Positions 45,445-56,190 of a DNA stretch of 64,000 nt are shown here, piece after piece. The stretch's first letter is position 1. Each line of letters starts with the position of its first letter. The position numbers were made by a program, and so were the translations under genes. The notes beneath the pieces are model-generated. The model did no database searches and was not told the origin of the DNA. It worked only from the letters and a program-made list of their open reading frames with translations. The stretch lies in contig JAJEEM010000042.1 in assembly GCA_022820995.1 (NCBI GenBank), positions 1 to 64,000 on the forward strand. Reading direction: 5' to 3'. This DNA is from Gemmatimonadota bacterium. GTDB taxonomy: Bacteria > Gemmatimonadota > Gemmatimonadetes > Palauibacterales > Palauibacteraceae.

Positions 45445-47289
45445 CTAAAGCCGTTCGAGCACTGCAGCGGCCCGATCCACCTCGTTTCCGGGCGTGCTGA
45501 CGAGCGCGCCCGCCACATGGGGCCGGATCGCATCCAGCACCTCGCGAGCCACGTCGACACCCTCCCGCGCGGCCGCCTCGGCTCCGCGCTCCTGCGCCCG
45601 CGCCATTCGCTTCAGCACATCGGGCGGCACGTCGACGCCCGGCACCTCGTGCGCCAGGAACTCCGCGTTCTCCAGCGACATCGGGGGCCAGAGACCCGCG
45701 AGGAGCGGCACGCCGAAGTCCTCGATCTCGCGTACGAAGGCGAGGAACTTCTCCGGGTTGAAGATGGGCTGCGTCACGGCGAAGTCCGCGCCCGCCTCGG
45801 CCTTCCAGGCAAAGCGCCGAATCTCTTCCTCCGCGTCGACGGCGCCGGGGTTCACGGCGACGCCCTTCACGAACGACGTCGGGGCCCCGATCGAACTCCC
45901 TCCCGGATCGAGGCCGAGGTTGAGCTGCCGGACGATGTTCGTGAGTCCGATGCTGTCGATATCGTACACGCCGCCCGTGTCGTACGGGCCGCCGCGCGGG
46001 GGGTCGCCGGTGATGAGAAAGACGTTGCGGAGACCCGCCGCGGCGGCGCCGAGGAGATCGCTGAGCATGCCGAGCATGTTGCGGTCGCGGCAGCTGTAGT
46101 GCGGGACCGCCTCCATGCCGAGTTCGCGTTCGATGACGATGGCGGCGGGGAGCGAGGCGATGCGGCTCCGGTGGGCGGGGCCGTCGACGATATGAACGGT
46201 GTGCACGCCGGCGTCGCGGAGCCGGCCGGCTCCCGCCACCAGTTCGCCCGGGTCCCACCCGTGGGGCGGCGTCAACTCCACCGCCCCGACGAACTCGCCG
46301 CGCGCGAGACGGCGTCCGAGCGCCGAGCGGTCCGCGAGCGGGGGCGGTTCGGTCGCCGCCTGGCCGGCGGCCTCGCTCGGAGAGGCGACGGACACGCGGG
46401 CCGTCCCCGGTCCGTGCGTCCCGAGCAGCGTCGCCGTCAGCCGCGTGTGCTCGGGGGACGTGCCGCAGCACCCTCCCACGAAGCGGGCGCCGGCCCCCGC
46501 CATGCGCCGGGCGTAGCGGGCCATGTATTCCGGACTCGCGAGATAGATCTTCCGGTCCCCGATGTCGCGCGGCAGCCCCGCGTTGGGCAGCGCGGAGACC
46601 GGCCGCGACGTCGCCGCCACCATCCGCTCCACCCCGAACAGCATCGAGGACGGGCCGACCGAGCAGTTGAGGCCGATGACGTCGGCCCCCGCCCCTTCCA
46701 GCGCCGCCGCCGCAGCTTCGATCGTGGCGCCGTACTCCGTGTGGCCCGCGTCTCCGAAGGTCATCTGCGCGAAGACCGGCGCCTCCCCCGCGACCTTCCG
46801 CACCGCCCGCACGGCCTGCACCAGTTCGTCGAGGTCGGAGAACGTCTCGAGCATGAAGCCGTCGACGCCGCCTTCCGCGAGCCCGGCGACCTGTCTCCCG
46901 AAGAGGTCGGTCGCCTCGTCCACCGACGTGGGCCCCCAGGGTTCGATGCGGATGCCGAGCGGGCCGATCGCCCCGAGCACCTCGGCCCGCTCTCCGGCCG
47001 CCTGTCGGGCCAGGCGCGCGGCCGTCGCGTTGATTTCGCGCACCGACGGCTCGAGGCCGAACGGCTCAAGTTTGACGGGGTTCGCGCCGAAGGTGTTCGT
47101 CTCGATGAGCTGCGCCCCGGCCCGGACGTAGTCGGCGTGGACGCCGAGGACGAGGTCGGGCTCCGAGAGGTTCAGTTCGTCGTAGCACTGGTTGACGAAG
47201 ACGCCGCTCTCGTAGAGCACCGACCCCATCGCGCCATCGATCAGGTGAACCCCGTCTCCGGCGATCCACTCCCGCAGCCGGTCGCTCAT
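45445..47289 (-). CDS. Bifunctional homocysteine S-methyltransferase / methylenetetrahydrofolate reductase
   Basis: The 614-residue fusion has an N-terminal homocysteine methyltransferase domain with zinc cysteines in IGLNCSVG and [13 protein letters not shown] MetF-like barrel starts near residue 330 ([34 protein letters not shown]). This architecture is known from YitJ-type proteins. It makes methyl-THF and can move methyl groups to homocysteine. The ATG overlaps the metH stop (ATGA), so it belongs to the SAM-II controlled operon. Confidence 0.93.
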   Translation of the reverse strand: MSDRLREWIAGDGVHLIDGAMGSVLYESGVFVNQCYDELNLSEPDLVLGVHADYVRAGAQLIETNTFGANPVKLEPFGLEPSVREINATAARLARQAAGERAEVLGAIGPLGIRIEPWGPTSVDEATDLFGRQVAGLAEGGVDGFMLETFSDLDELVQAVRAVRKVAGEAPVFAQMTFGDAGHTEYGATIEAAAAALEGAGADVIGLNCSVGPSSMLFGVERMVAATSRPVSALPNAGLPRDIGDRKIYLASPEYMARYARRMAGAGARFVGGCCGTSPEHTRLTATLLGTHGPGTARVSVASPSEAAGQAATEPPPLADRSALGRRLARGEFVGAVELTPPHGWDPGELVAGAGRLRDAGVHTVHIVDGPAHRSRIASLPAAIVIERELGMEAVPHYSCRDRNMLGMLSDLLGAAAAGLRNVFLITGDPPRGGPYDTGGVYDIDSIGLTNIVRQLNLGLDPGGSSIGAPTSFVKGVAVNPGAVDAEEEIRRFAWKAEAGADFAVTQPIFNPEKFLAFVREIEDFGVPLLAGLWPPMSLENAEFLAHEVPGVDVPPDVLKRMARAQERGAEAAAREGVDVAREVLDAIRPHVAGALVSTPGNEVDRAAAVLERL

Positions 47290-50200
47290 GTCGCCTCCGG
47301 ATCCCGGTCGTACGCGAGGTTGGGCGAGAGGCGTCGCTCCGCCTCGGCGAGGGAGACCCCGCTCCGCTCGGCGTAGTCCTCCACCTGGTCGAGTCCGATG
47401 CGGCCGAGACCGAAGTAGCGGGCCTCCGGCCGCGCGAAGTACCACCCGGACACCGAGGCGGCGGGGTGCATGGCGTAGTTCTCGGTGAGAGCGATCCCGA
47501 TACGGCGCTCCACCTCGAGCAGGTCGAAGAGGAGCGCCTTCTGGGAGTGGTCGGGGCACGCCGGGTAGCCGGGGGCCGGCCGGATGCCGACGTAGCGCTC
47601 CGCGATCCGGGCTTCGTTGTCGAGCGCTTCGTCCCGGGCGTATCCCCAGAGGTCCGTCCGCACGATCTCGTGCAGGCGCTCGGCCAGCCCCTCGGCGAGC
47701 CGGTCGGCGAGGGATTTCGCGAGGAGGCTCCGGTAATCGTCCGCCGTCGCCTCGAAGCGCGCGCAGAGCGCCTCCAGACCGATCCCTGCCGTCACGGCGA
47801 AGGCGCCGCTCCAATCGGCGGCGCCGGCCGCCTCGGGCAGGACGAAATCGGCCAGGCTGACGTTCGCGCCGGCCGAGCGGTCCATCTGCTGCCGCAGGTG
47901 CGGCACCCGCAGCAGCTCGCGCCGGCCGCTTTCCGGGGAGAAGAGGACCAGGTCGTCCCCCCGCGCCGCGGCCGGATACAGCCCCGCGACCGCGCGCGCC
48001 GTCAGGGACCCGTCGGCGATGATCCGGTCGAGCAGCCCGCGGGCGTCATCGTACAGCGACCGCGCCGCCGCCCCCCGTTCGGGATGGTCGAGCAGTCCCG
48101 GGAAGCGACCCTTCATTTCCCAGGTCCGGAAGAAGGGAGTCCAGTCGATGTATTCGACCAGTTCCTCCAGCGGGAACGGGTCGTACACGTGCACGCCGGG
48201 TTCCCGGGGGGCCGGCACCGCCACGGCCGCGTCGACCGGGAGCCGGTTCGCGCGGGCCCGCTCGAGCGTCGCGAGCGGGCGCCTCCCGTCCCGGTACTCC
48301 GCCCGCACGCGCCGGTACTCGGCGCGCGTCCGCTCCACGAAGTCGGCTCCGCCGTCGTCGCCCAGCAGCTTCCCCACGACCCCGACGGCCCGCGAGGCGT
48401 CGAGCACGTGCACGGTCGCCCCCGAGTACCGCTCCTCGATCTTGACGGCGGTGTGCTTCCGGGAGGTCGTCGCGCCTCCGATGAGGAGCGGCACCGCGAA
48501 CTCCTGCCGTTCCATCTCGCTCGCCACCCGCACCATCTCATCCAGCGACGGCGTGATCAGGCCGCTGAGCCCGATCACGTCCGCGCCGTGGGCCCTCGCC
48601 TCCGCAAGGATGCGGTCCGGGGGGACCATGACGCCGAGATCCACGGTGTCGTAGCCGTTACACTGCAGCACGACGCCGACGATGTTCTTCCCGATGTCGT
48701 GGACGTCCCCCTTCACCGTCGCGAGGAGAATCGTCCCCTTCCCCTTCCGGACCACCCCTTCGGAACCCGGGTTCGCGCCCCCCTCGGAGGTCGCCAGTGC
48801 CGCCTTCTCCGCCTCGAGGTGAGGGACGAGGAAGGCGACGGCCCGCTTCATCACGCGCGCCGATTTCACGACCTGGGGCAGGAACATGCGACCGCTCCCG
48901 AACAGGTCGCCGACGCGGTTCATCCCCGCCATGAGCGGCCCCTCGATGACCTCGAGCGCTTTGCCGTACAGGAGACGGGCCTCCTCGGCGTCCTCTTCGA
49001 TGTGTTCGACGATCCCCTCCACGAGCGCGTGCTCGAGCCGCGCCTCGACGCCCTCCGAACGCCAGGCGTCGTCCAGCCGGGTCTCGATCCCCTCGTCACG
49101 GATCCGGCCCGCGAGGTCCGTGAGCCGCTCTGTTGCGTCGGGCCGGCGGGCGAGCAGGACATCCTCCACCGCTTCGAGCAGTTCCGGGTCGATGTCGTCG
49201 TAGAGCGGAAGCCGCCCCGCGTTCACGATCCCCATGTCGAGTCCGGCCGCGATCGCGTGGTACAGGAAGGCCGTGTGCATCGCCTCCCTCACGGCGTCGT
49301 TTCCCCGATAGGAGAACGAGATGTTGCTGATTCCGCCGCTCGTCAGCGCGCCCGGGAGTTCGTTCTTGATCCGGCGGACGGCTTCGATGAAGGCGACCCC
49401 GTACTCGTCGTGCTCCTCGATTCCGGTCCCGACGGCGAAGACGTTGGGATCGAAGATGATCTCCCCCGGGCGGAACCCGGCGCCGAGCAGGAGGCGGTAG
49501 GCGCGGGCGCAGATCTCCAGCTTGCGGTCCACCGTGTCCGCCTGTCCGCGTTCGTCGAAGGCCATGACGATGACACCGGCCCCGTAGCGGCGGATGGGGG
49601 CCGCCTGCTCGAGAAACGCCTCCTCTCCCTCCTTGAGCGAGATCGAGTTCACGACCGCCCTTCCCTGCGTACACTTCAGCCCCGCCTCGATGACCTCCCA
49701 GCGCGAGGAGTCGATGACCGTCGGGACGCGGGCGATGTCGGGCTCCGCCGCGATGAGGTTCAGGAAGCGCGTCATCGCGGCCTCGGAGTCCAGGAGGCCC
49801 TCGTCCATGTTCACGTCGAGAAGCTGCGCGCCGTTCAGGACCTGGTCGCGCGCGACCTCGACCGCCTCGTCGAAATCGTCCTCCCGGATCAGCCGCGCGA
49901 AGCGGGCCGAGCCCGTGACGTTCGTGCGCTCGCCGATGTTCACGAACAGCGTGTCGGGCCGGATCGCCAGCGGCTCGAGACCCGAGAAGCGGGGCAACGG
50001 CTCGATCGCGGGCACCGGCCGCGTCGGCACCCCGTTCATGCGATCGGCGATCGCCCGGATGTGTTCCGGCTCCGTCCCGCAGCAGCCGCCGACGACGTTG
50101 AGGAGCCCGCGATCCGCGAAGTTCCCCAGCAAATCGGCCATGTGGGCGGGCGTATCGTCGTAGCCGCCGAACTCGTTCGGGAGGCCCGCGTTCGGGTGGC

Positions 50201-51041
50201 AGCTGACGGGGACGTCGGCCACCGCGGAGAGTTCGGCGACGTAGGGCTCGAGTTCCCCGGCTCCGAGCGCGCAGTTGAGACCGACGAAAAGGGGGTCGGC
50301 GTGACGGATCGAGAGCCAGAACGCCTCGACCGTCTGCCCCGAGAGCGTGCGTCCCGACAGGTCCGTGATCGTCCCCGACACGGCGATGGGGAGGGCCTCG
50401 CCAAGCTCCGCGCCGAGTTCGAGGATGCCATGGATCGCGGCCTTCGCGTTGAGCGTGTCGAACACCGTCTCGACGAGCAGCACGTCGGCGCCGCCCTCCA
50501 GCAGCCCCTCCGCCTGAGCGCGGTACGCGGCGGCCAGTTCATCGAACGTGACGGCGCGAAAGGCGGGGTCCTCCACGTCCGGAGAGAGGGACGCCGTCCG
50601 GTTCGTCGGACCCAGGCTCCCGAGCACGAAGCGGGGACGGGTCGGGTCCCTGCGCGTGACGTCGTCGGCGGCCCGGCGTGCGAGCCGCGCGGCCGCCACG
50701 TTGAGTTCGCGGATCAGCCGCGCGTTGCCGTGTTCCGGCGAGATGCCGTAGTCCGCCTGGGAGATGGCCTGGGCGTTGAAGGTGTTCGTCGTGATGAAAT
50801 CGGCCCCGGCCTCCAGGTAGCTGCGGTGGAGGGACGCGATGTCGTCGGGACGGGTGAGGCACAGCACGTCGTGGTTCCCGAACAGAGGCCGGGGATGGTC
50901 CGCGAGCGGACCCGCGCGGTAGGCCGCCTCGTCGAGGTCAAGCCGCTGGATCATCGTTCCCGTGCCGCCATCCATCAGGAGGATGCGCCGATCGAGCGCC
51001 TCCCGAATCTGTGCGACCCGTTTTCTTCGGCCTTCGGACAC
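47286..51041 (-). CDS. metH: Cobalamin-dependent methionine synthase MetH
   Basis: The 1251-residue enzyme has all MetH modules. These are homocysteine binding (zinc motif [12 protein letters not shown]), pterin binding ([12 protein letters not shown]), the B12 cap and Rossmann domain with DVHDIGKN (axial His781), and the C-terminal activation domain with [12 protein letters not shown]. The GTG at 51041 is chosen because GGGGTG lies 6 bases before it. A GTG at 51050 would sit on the terminator T run. A SAM-II-like riboswitch and terminator lie just upstream. Confidence 0.96.
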   Translation of the reverse strand: MSEGRRKRVAQIREALDRRILLMDGGTGTMIQRLDLDEAAYRAGPLADHPRPLFGNHDVLCLTRPDDIASLHRSYLEAGADFITTNTFNAQAISQADYGISPEHGNARLIRELNVAAARLARRAADDVTRRDPTRPRFVLGSLGPTNRTASLSPDVEDPAFRAVTFDELAAAYRAQAEGLLEGGADVLLVETVFDTLNAKAAIHGILELGAELGEALPIAVSGTITDLSGRTLSGQTVEAFWLSIRHADPLFVGLNCALGAGELEPYVAELSAVADVPVSCHPNAGLPNEFGGYDDTPAHMADLLGNFADRGLLNVVGGCCGTEPEHIRAIADRMNGVPTRPVPAIEPLPRFSGLEPLAIRPDTLFVNIGERTNVTGSARFARLIREDDFDEAVEVARDQVLNGAQLLDVNMDEGLLDSEAAMTRFLNLIAAEPDIARVPTVIDSSRWEVIEAGLKCTQGRAVVNSISLKEGEEAFLEQAAPIRRYGAGVIVMAFDERGQADTVDRKLEICARAYRLLLGAGFRPGEIIFDPNVFAVGTGIEEHDEYGVAFIEAVRRIKNELPGALTSGGISNISFSYRGNDAVREAMHTAFLYHAIAAGLDMGIVNAGRLPLYDDIDPELLEAVEDVLLARRPDATERLTDLAGRIRDEGIETRLDDAWRSEGVEARLEHALVEGIVEHIEEDAEEARLLYGKALEVIEGPLMAGMNRVGDLFGSGRMFLPQVVKSARVMKRAVAFLVPHLEAEKAALATSEGGANPGSEGVVRKGKGTILLATVKGDVHDIGKNIVGVVLQCNGYDTVDLGVMVPPDRILAEARAHGADVIGLSGLITPSLDEMVRVASEMERQEFAVPLLIGGATTSRKHTAVKIEERYSGATVHVLDASRAVGVVGKLLGDDGGADFVERTRAEYRRVRAEYRDGRRPLATLERARANRLPVDAAVAVPAPREPGVHVYDPFPLEELVEYIDWTPFFRTWEMKGRFPGLLDHPERGAAARSLYDDARGLLDRIIADGSLTARAVAGLYPAAARGDDLVLFSPESGRRELLRVPHLRQQMDRSAGANVSLADFVLPEAAGAADWSGAFAVTAGIGLEALCARFEATADDYRSLLAKSLADRLAEGLAERLHEIVRTDLWGYARDEALDNEARIAERYVGIRPAPGYPACPDHSQKALLFDLLEVERRIGIALTENYAMHPAASVSGWYFARPEARYFGLGRIGLDQVEDYAERSGVSLAEAERRLSPNLAYDRDPEAT

Positions 51042-51053
51042 GACGTTCACCCC

Positions 51054-51091
51054 AAAAAAAAGCCCGGCCGCCAAAGAATCGCGCCCGGGGC
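51054..51091 (-). terminator. Intrinsic terminator in the metH leader
   Basis: On the minus strand GCCCCGG (51085-51091) and CCGGGC (51062-51067) form a GC-rich stem with one bulge, extended inside by CGC/GCG. It is followed at once by eight T residues (51061-51054), ending 12 bases before the metH start. Placed right after the SAM-II-like aptamer, it is the expected expression platform for transcription control. Confidence 0.75.
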
Positions 51092-51093
51092 GT

Positions 51094-51146
51094 GGCTCTT
51101 TAGCGATTGTTTTGCGTGGCTGCAATCCGCCTCAAATCACCACGTC
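51094..51146 (-). ncRNA. SAM-II-like riboswitch upstream of metH
   Basis: The minus-strand RNA has the SAM-II features in order: P1 CGUGG (51140-51144), UGAUUUG (51133-51139), P2 GAUUG (51123-51127), then GCAG, P1' CCACG (51115-51119), CAAAA, P2' CAAUC (51105-51109) and the conserved GCUAAAG (51098-51104). Both stems pair perfectly and form an H-type pseudoknot. The sequence closely resembles SAM-II (SAM_alpha) elements that I know mainly from Alphaproteobacteria. It should lower metH operon expression when S-adenosylmethionine is plentiful. Confidence 0.85.
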
Positions 51147-51248
51147 CGGGTTCCCCCGGCGAACCTGAAACTAGCGCTCTTGCAACGCCGACGAAACTTG
51201 AATCGGACACCATTAAACGATGTCGCGCGAAGATGTGTCTGGCCTTAC

Positions 51249-54047
51249 ATGAAAAACTGGCGCCTGGCGGGCCGCGCGGTGCTCCTCCCCGCGGCTCTCG
51301 CGATAAACGGAGTGGGGTGGGGGCTTCACGGGCAGCAGGAGGGGCTCTCACCGCCCGAAGGACCCGAGGCGACCGTCTTCAGCGGAGGCGTGCGCCCGGC
51401 GGCCGTGGACGCGGTGCGTCGCGAGGGCGCGCTCTCGATCGACGGCCGGCTCGACGATCCGGCATGGCAGCCGGCCCCCATCATCACCGACTTCGTCCAG
51501 GGCGTCCCGCTGGAGGGCGCGGAGCCGTCCGAGCCGACCGAGGTCCGGGTCGTGTTCGACGACGGCGCGCTCTACGTCGCCGCCCGCATGTACGAGAGCG
51601 ACCCGAGCGTGATCCGGGCGCGCCTCACCCGTCGGGATGAAAGGGGTTCCTTCGATTCCTTCAAGCTCTCCCTCGATCCGAACCGGGACGGGCTGACCGG
51701 CTACGAGTTCGAGGTCAGCGCCGCCGGCGCCGAGACGGACCGTTACCTGTTCGGCGATACCCAGGAAGACGTGAACTGGGACGCGATCTGGGACTCCGCG
51801 GTGCAGGTCGACGACCTCGGGTGGACGGTCGAGATGCGGATTCCGCTCTCGCAGATCCGCTACGAGGCCCGCGCCGGCATGCAGACGTGGGGCATCAACT
51901 TCGAGCGGCGGCGTCTCGAAACGAACGAGACGGACTACTTCGCCCTGCAGTCGCGCACGACGCGCGGGCGCGTGAGCCAGTTCGGCACCATCGACGGGCT
52001 CCAGCTCGCGAGCGCGAGCCGCAGGTTCGAGGTTCGGCCCTTCGCCGTCTCCCAGTACCACACCGCCCCGGCGACGCCCGGAAACCCGCTGTTCGACGGG
52101 ACCGAGATGGAGCCTCGCGGCGGTCTCGACATGAGCATGGGGATCGGCTCCGCCTTCAGCCTCGATGCGACGGTCTACCCCGACTTCGGCCAGGTGGAGG
52201 TGGATCCCGAGGTCATCAACCTCACGGCCTTCGAGACCTTCTTCCCCGAGAAGCGTCCCTTCTTCGTGCGCGACGCGCAGATCTTCACCTTCGCGGGCTC
52301 GCGCGGCGGCCGCATGGGCGGCGGGAAGGCGCTCTTCTTCAGCCGCCGGATCGGACGGGAACCGCGAGGGTCCGGGCCCTACGACGCGGACTTCCACGAA
52401 GCGCCCCACCTCACGTCGATCCTGGGAGCCGCGAAGCTCACGGGCAGAACCCGGAGCGGCCTCTCCGTAGGCGCCCTGGCGGCGGTCACCGGACAGGAGA
52501 TGGGGCAGGCGTTTTTTGCCCGGGATGATTCCCTGGGAAGGTTCGTCGCCGAGCCCCAGGCCGAGCATGCGGTCGTTCGGCTGCAGCAGGACTTCCGCGG
52601 GGGTGCGAGCAAGGTCGGCGTCATCGGGACCGGACTCAAACGGGAACTCCCGGGCGATGAGTCGTTCGATTTCCTCCCCTCGGAGGCGTTCAGCTTCGGA
52701 CTCGACTTCGAACATCAGTGGGGCGGGGCCCGCGGTCGCGATTTTCGCCTGTGGGGCTTCTATTCGGGCAGTCTCGTCCAGGGTTCGAGCGAGGCCCTCA
52801 CGCGGCTTCAGCGGAATCCGACCCACTACTTCCAGCGCCCCGACGCGACGTACCTCGCGGTCGACTCCACCGCCACTTCCATGTTCGGGAGCGACTGGCG
52901 GGTGCAGCTCGAGAAGGAGGGCGAGCACTGGACCTGGGGCACATGGGCGGGCCAGCAGACGCCGGGCTTCGAGGTCAACGACTTCGGTTTCCTCACCAGT
53001 GGCGAGCGGCTCGACGTGGGGGCCCGCATCGGATACCGGGAGATCAGGCCGGGCAACCTGTTCCGGAACTACAACATCAGCCTCTTCACCTTTCACAATT
53101 TCCGTCATTCGCTGCTGGAGAAGGTGCGGGGTCCGGACCATTTCCGCCGGTCCTACGACACGGGCGCGGCGTGGATGAGCGGCAGGTTCACCTTCCTCAA
53201 CAACTGGGCGTTCAACCTCAACTTCTCCTATTCGCCGGAATCGCAGTCCGACACGCAGACCCGCGGCGGTCCGCTCATGACGGAACCCGCCGAGTTCAAC
53301 GTGCGGGTGGACGCGAACACGGATCGGAGCCGGTCGTTCCACGTGTCGCCGCGCTTCTCGTACCGCGTGGCGGCGCAGGGACGGGGGCACGACTTCAACA
53401 CGGGCCTGAACATCTCCTACCGGCCGCTTCCGAACTGGCGGTTCTCGCTGAACCCGAACTACACGGACAGGCGGGATGCGGCGCAGTACGTGACGCGGAC
53501 GAGCACCCTCGACTACCTGCCGACATACGGGACGCGATACCTGTTCGGAGACCTCCAGCGTACGGGATTCTCGATGGAGACCCGGCTGAACGTGTCCTTC
53601 ACGCCCGACATCAGCCTCCAGCTCTATGCGCAGCCGCTCCTCACCGCGGGCGACTATCTCGGCTATCGACAGCTGGAGGCCCCCGGATCGTTCGACTTCG
53701 TCGAATACGCCGAGGGGCGGGCCTACCGCTTCAACGGCGTCGTGACCGGCTGCACGGACGGGACGACGTGCGCCTTCGACGGTTCGCGCTACTTCGACTT
53801 CGACGGCGACGGCACGCTGGACTACTCCACCCGCGACCGCGACTTCAACATTCGTTCGCTGCGCGGCAACGCCGTGTTCCGCTGGGAGTATCGCCCGGGT
53901 TCCGAACTCTTCCTCGTGTGGCAGCACGCGCGCCGCGAGAGCGTCCTGCTCGGCAATTTCGACCTCAATCGAGACCTGGAAGGGTTGTTCTTCGCGCCGG
54001 CGGAGAACGTCTTCATCGTCAAGGTGAGTCACTACCTCTCCATCTGA
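51249..54047 (+). CDS. DUF5916 outer-membrane-type protein with N-terminal CBM9-like domain
   Basis: The 932-residue protein has a signal peptide, a carbohydrate-binding family 9-like domain (LSIDGRLDDPAWQPAP, VRVVFDDGALYVAARMYE) and the DUF5916 region with ETFFPEKRPFFVRD. A long beta-strand-rich C-terminus that looks like an outer-membrane barrel follows. Members are widespread in Bacteroidota and Gemmatimonadota; their job is unknown. It is divergent from metH, and the spacer also contains the riboswitch on the other strand. Confidence 0.88.
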   Translation: MKNWRLAGRAVLLPAALAINGVGWGLHGQQEGLSPPEGPEATVFSGGVRPAAVDAVRREGALSIDGRLDDPAWQPAPIITDFVQGVPLEGAEPSEPTEVRVVFDDGALYVAARMYESDPSVIRARLTRRDERGSFDSFKLSLDPNRDGLTGYEFEVSAAGAETDRYLFGDTQEDVNWDAIWDSAVQVDDLGWTVEMRIPLSQIRYEARAGMQTWGINFERRRLETNETDYFALQSRTTRGRVSQFGTIDGLQLASASRRFEVRPFAVSQYHTAPATPGNPLFDGTEMEPRGGLDMSMGIGSAFSLDATVYPDFGQVEVDPEVINLTAFETFFPEKRPFFVRDAQIFTFAGSRGGRMGGGKALFFSRRIGREPRGSGPYDADFHEAPHLTSILGAAKLTGRTRSGLSVGALAAVTGQEMGQAFFARDDSLGRFVAEPQAEHAVVRLQQDFRGGASKVGVIGTGLKRELPGDESFDFLPSEAFSFGLDFEHQWGGARGRDFRLWGFYSGSLVQGSSEALTRLQRNPTHYFQRPDATYLAVDSTATSMFGSDWRVQLEKEGEHWTWGTWAGQQTPGFEVNDFGFLTSGERLDVGARIGYREIRPGNLFRNYNISLFTFHNFRHSLLEKVRGPDHFRRSYDTGAAWMSGRFTFLNNWAFNLNFSYSPESQSDTQTRGGPLMTEPAEFNVRVDANTDRSRSFHVSPRFSYRVAAQGRGHDFNTGLNISYRPLPNWRFSLNPNYTDRRDAAQYVTRTSTLDYLPTYGTRYLFGDLQRTGFSMETRLNVSFTPDISLQLYAQPLLTAGDYLGYRQLEAPGSFDFVEYAEGRAYRFNGVVTGCTDGTTCAFDGSRYFDFDGDGTLDYSTRDRDFNIRSLRGNAVFRWEYRPGSELFLVWQHARRESVLLGNFDLNRDLEGLFFAPAENVFIVKVSHYLSI

Positions 54048-54223
54048 CCTCTCCCGCCGGGCCCGGATTCTGGCGCGACCGGTGCGGCAACGGCTAACGT
54101 CCCGCTACCCGACCGGGTCTTCCCGCGCTTCCGGACCCCGATCCGTACGGGGCGCCCGTGACAGGGCCGGAACGGGCCCGGGCAATCAGTTGCGGAGCGA
54201 CCCACCCCACGGAGCCGAGCGCC

Positions 54224-55381
54224 TTGTCGACGAGTCCTCTGTGCCTGACGGACGTCACGCTGCGGGAGATCGAACTCCCGCTTCGGGAGCGGTTCATCAT
54301 CTCTTCCGGATGGGTCGAGAACCGCCGGATCCTTCTGCTCGAACTCCGCGACGAGAGCGGCGCCACGGCCTGGTCGGAGTGCGTGTGCGGGGAGGAGCCG
54401 AACTATTCCCCCGAGACCGTGGACACGGCGCGGCTGGCGTTGCGGCGATGGCTGCTGCCGCGGGTGCTGGGGCGGGAACTCGAGGGCCCGGAGGCGGTCA
54501 AGCCCCTTCTGGACGCGGGCGTTCAGGGTCACCCGATGGCCAAGGCCGCGATCGAGATGGGAATCTGGGGCCTGAGCGCCGAAGTCGGGGGCGTCTCGCT
54601 GTCGAAACTCGTCGGCGGGACCCGGGACCGGGTGGCGACGGGCATCTCGCTCGGCCTCCAGCCTTCGCCCGCCGCCCTCGTCGAGAAGGCGCGGCAGGCG
54701 GTCGACCAGGGCTACGGAAAGGTCAAGCTCAAGATCAGCCCGGAGAAGGACATCGAGTACGTCGCGACGGTGCGCGAGGCGCTGGGGCCCGACCGTGACC
54801 TCGCCGTCGACGCGAACGCCGCGTACACGCTGGACGACGCGGACCGCCTGGCGGAACTCGACGCGTTCGGCCTGATCATGATCGAGCAGCCGCTGGCGGC
54901 CGGCGACCTCGTGCGCCATGCCCGTCTCCAGGAACGGCTCTCCACCCCCGTCTGCCTCGACGAGTCGATCGTGGACCCGGCGTCATGCGAGGACATGCTG
55001 GCGCTCGGCAGCGGGCGGATCGTGAACATCAAGCCGGGCCGCGTCGGCGGATTCCGGAACTCCCGGAAGATCCACGACATTTCGGCACGGGCCGGGGTTC
55101 CGGTCTGGTGCGGGGGGATGCTCGAGAGCGGGATCGGGCGGGCCTACAACGTCGCGCTGGCTTCGATGCCGAACTTCCGGCTTCCCGGCGACCTGTCGCC
55201 GAGCGCCCGCTACTGGGAACGCGACATCGTCACCCCGGAGTGGACGATGAGCGCGGATGGCTTCGTGACGGTGCCGCGCGACCGGCCCGGGATCGGCGTC
55301 GAGGTGAACGTCGCGCGCGTGGAAGCGCTGACGCGACGGAGCGAGACGATCGCCGCCGCCGGCGTCCGCGTTCCGGCGTGA
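54224..55381 (+). CDS. menC: o-Succinylbenzoate synthase / N-succinylamino acid racemase family enolase
   Basis: The 385-residue enzyme is an enolase-superfamily muconate-lactonizing subgroup member. Visible are the catalytic KVKLK, metal ligands in DLAVDANAAYT, MIEQPL and CLDESI, and the second lysine in NIKPGRVGG. The group includes OSBS (menaquinone) and N-succinylamino acid racemase. The adjacent GNAT gene and lack of other men genes favour the racemase role. The TTG at 54224 has GGAG 9 bases upstream; a GTG at 54158 is the alternative start. Confidence 0.85.
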   Translation: MSTSPLCLTDVTLREIELPLRERFIISSGWVENRRILLLELRDESGATAWSECVCGEEPNYSPETVDTARLALRRWLLPRVLGRELEGPEAVKPLLDAGVQGHPMAKAAIEMGIWGLSAEVGGVSLSKLVGGTRDRVATGISLGLQPSPAALVEKARQAVDQGYGKVKLKISPEKDIEYVATVREALGPDRDLAVDANAAYTLDDADRLAELDAFGLIMIEQPLAAGDLVRHARLQERLSTPVCLDESIVDPASCEDMLALGSGRIVNIKPGRVGGFRNSRKIHDISARAGVPVWCGGMLESGIGRAYNVALASMPNFRLPGDLSPSARYWERDIVTPEWTMSADGFVTVPRDRPGIGVEVNVARVEALTRRSETIAAAGVRVPA

Positions 55382-56190
55382 TGGAGTTTCGCGCGCTCGA
55401 GACGCTCGAGGAGTGGCGTGCCTGCGTACGGCTTCAGGAGATGACGTGGGGCGAGGGGTTCGCCGACATCGTTCCCGCGTCCGTCCTCCAGGTCTCGCGG
55501 AAGATCGGCGGCTTTGCGGGCGGAGCGTTCGAGGACGGGCGCATGATCGGCTTCGTCTATTCCCTGCTTGGACGGTTCGAGGGCGTCCCGTCCCACTGGT
55601 CGCACATGCTGGCCGTCGAGCCGGCCGCGCGCGGGCGGGGCCTGGGCCGCGACCTGAAGCTCTTTCAGCGGGAGTCTGTCCGTTCCGACGGCATCCGCAC
55701 CATCTTCTGGACGTACGACCCAATGGTCGCGCGCAACGCACACTTGAACCTGAACCGGCTCGGTGCGACGGTGCTTCGCTACGCGCCGAACATGTACGGC
55801 GCGGATACGGGGAGCCCCTTGCACGCGGGGGGGGAAACCGACCGGTTCATCGTGCGCTGGGATCTCGACGGCCCGGAGACCCGCCGGGCCCTCGACGACG
55901 GATCCCGGCGCTCTGCCCGGCGGCTCCACGTGCCGCTTCCGGATCCGGCCTGCGTGGTGCCCCGGCCGGGAGGGGGCGGGGCGGCGGATGTCGGACTGCC
56001 CGGCGGCGACGAGGTCTTCGTCGAGGTTCCGGCGGATGTCGAATCGCTGCCACCCGACGGGTCGCTCGTGCGGTGGCGCGAAACGGTGCGGGACGCGTTC
56101 CTGGCCTATCTCAGGAGGGGATATGCGGTGGAGAGCCTTGTCAGAAATCCCTCGGCGAACCGGTGTTTCTATGTCCTGCGCCGCAGCTGA
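55381..56190 (+). CDS. GNAT-superfamily acyltransferase paired with the OSBS/NSAR enzyme
   Basis: The 269-residue protein has a GNAT core with HMLAVEPAARGRGLGRDLK (acyl-CoA binding) and FWTYDPMVARNAHLNLNRLGA. This is a COG3375-like pattern seen next to N-succinylamino acid racemases, where a GNAT enzyme succinylates amino acids. The ATG overlaps the preceding stop (TGATG), strongly implying shared work. The donor and acceptor are inferred, not shown. Confidence 0.8.
   Translation: MEFRALETLEEWRACVRLQEMTWGEGFADIVPASVLQVSRKIGGFAGGAFEDGRMIGFVYSLLGRFEGVPSHWSHMLAVEPAARGRGLGRDLKLFQRESVRSDGIRTIFWTYDPMVARNAHLNLNRLGATVLRYAPNMYGADTGSPLHAGGETDRFIVRWDLDGPETRRALDDGSRRSARRLHVPLPDPACVVPRPGGGGAADVGLPGGDEVFVEVPADVESLPPDGSLVRWRETVRDAFLAYLRRGYAVESLVRNPSANRCFYVLRRS

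Noticed and set aside
51050-51125. Longer N-terminus for MetH starting in the leader
   Set aside because: It would translate through the riboswitch and terminator. GTG 51041 has a ribosome binding site and matches the family start.
47466-51248. A very long open plus-strand frame opposite metH, continuous with the DUF5916 gene
   Set aside because: It is the antisense shadow of metH, with low-complexity Arg/Pro/Val-rich sequence and no domain. The real gene starts with a signal peptide at 51249.
51147-51248. Sigma-70 promoters for metH and the DUF5916 gene in their shared spacer
   Set aside because: Several weak boxes (TAGTTT, TTGCAA, TTGAAT) occur but none has a matching partner at 16-18 bases, so I do not call a promoter.
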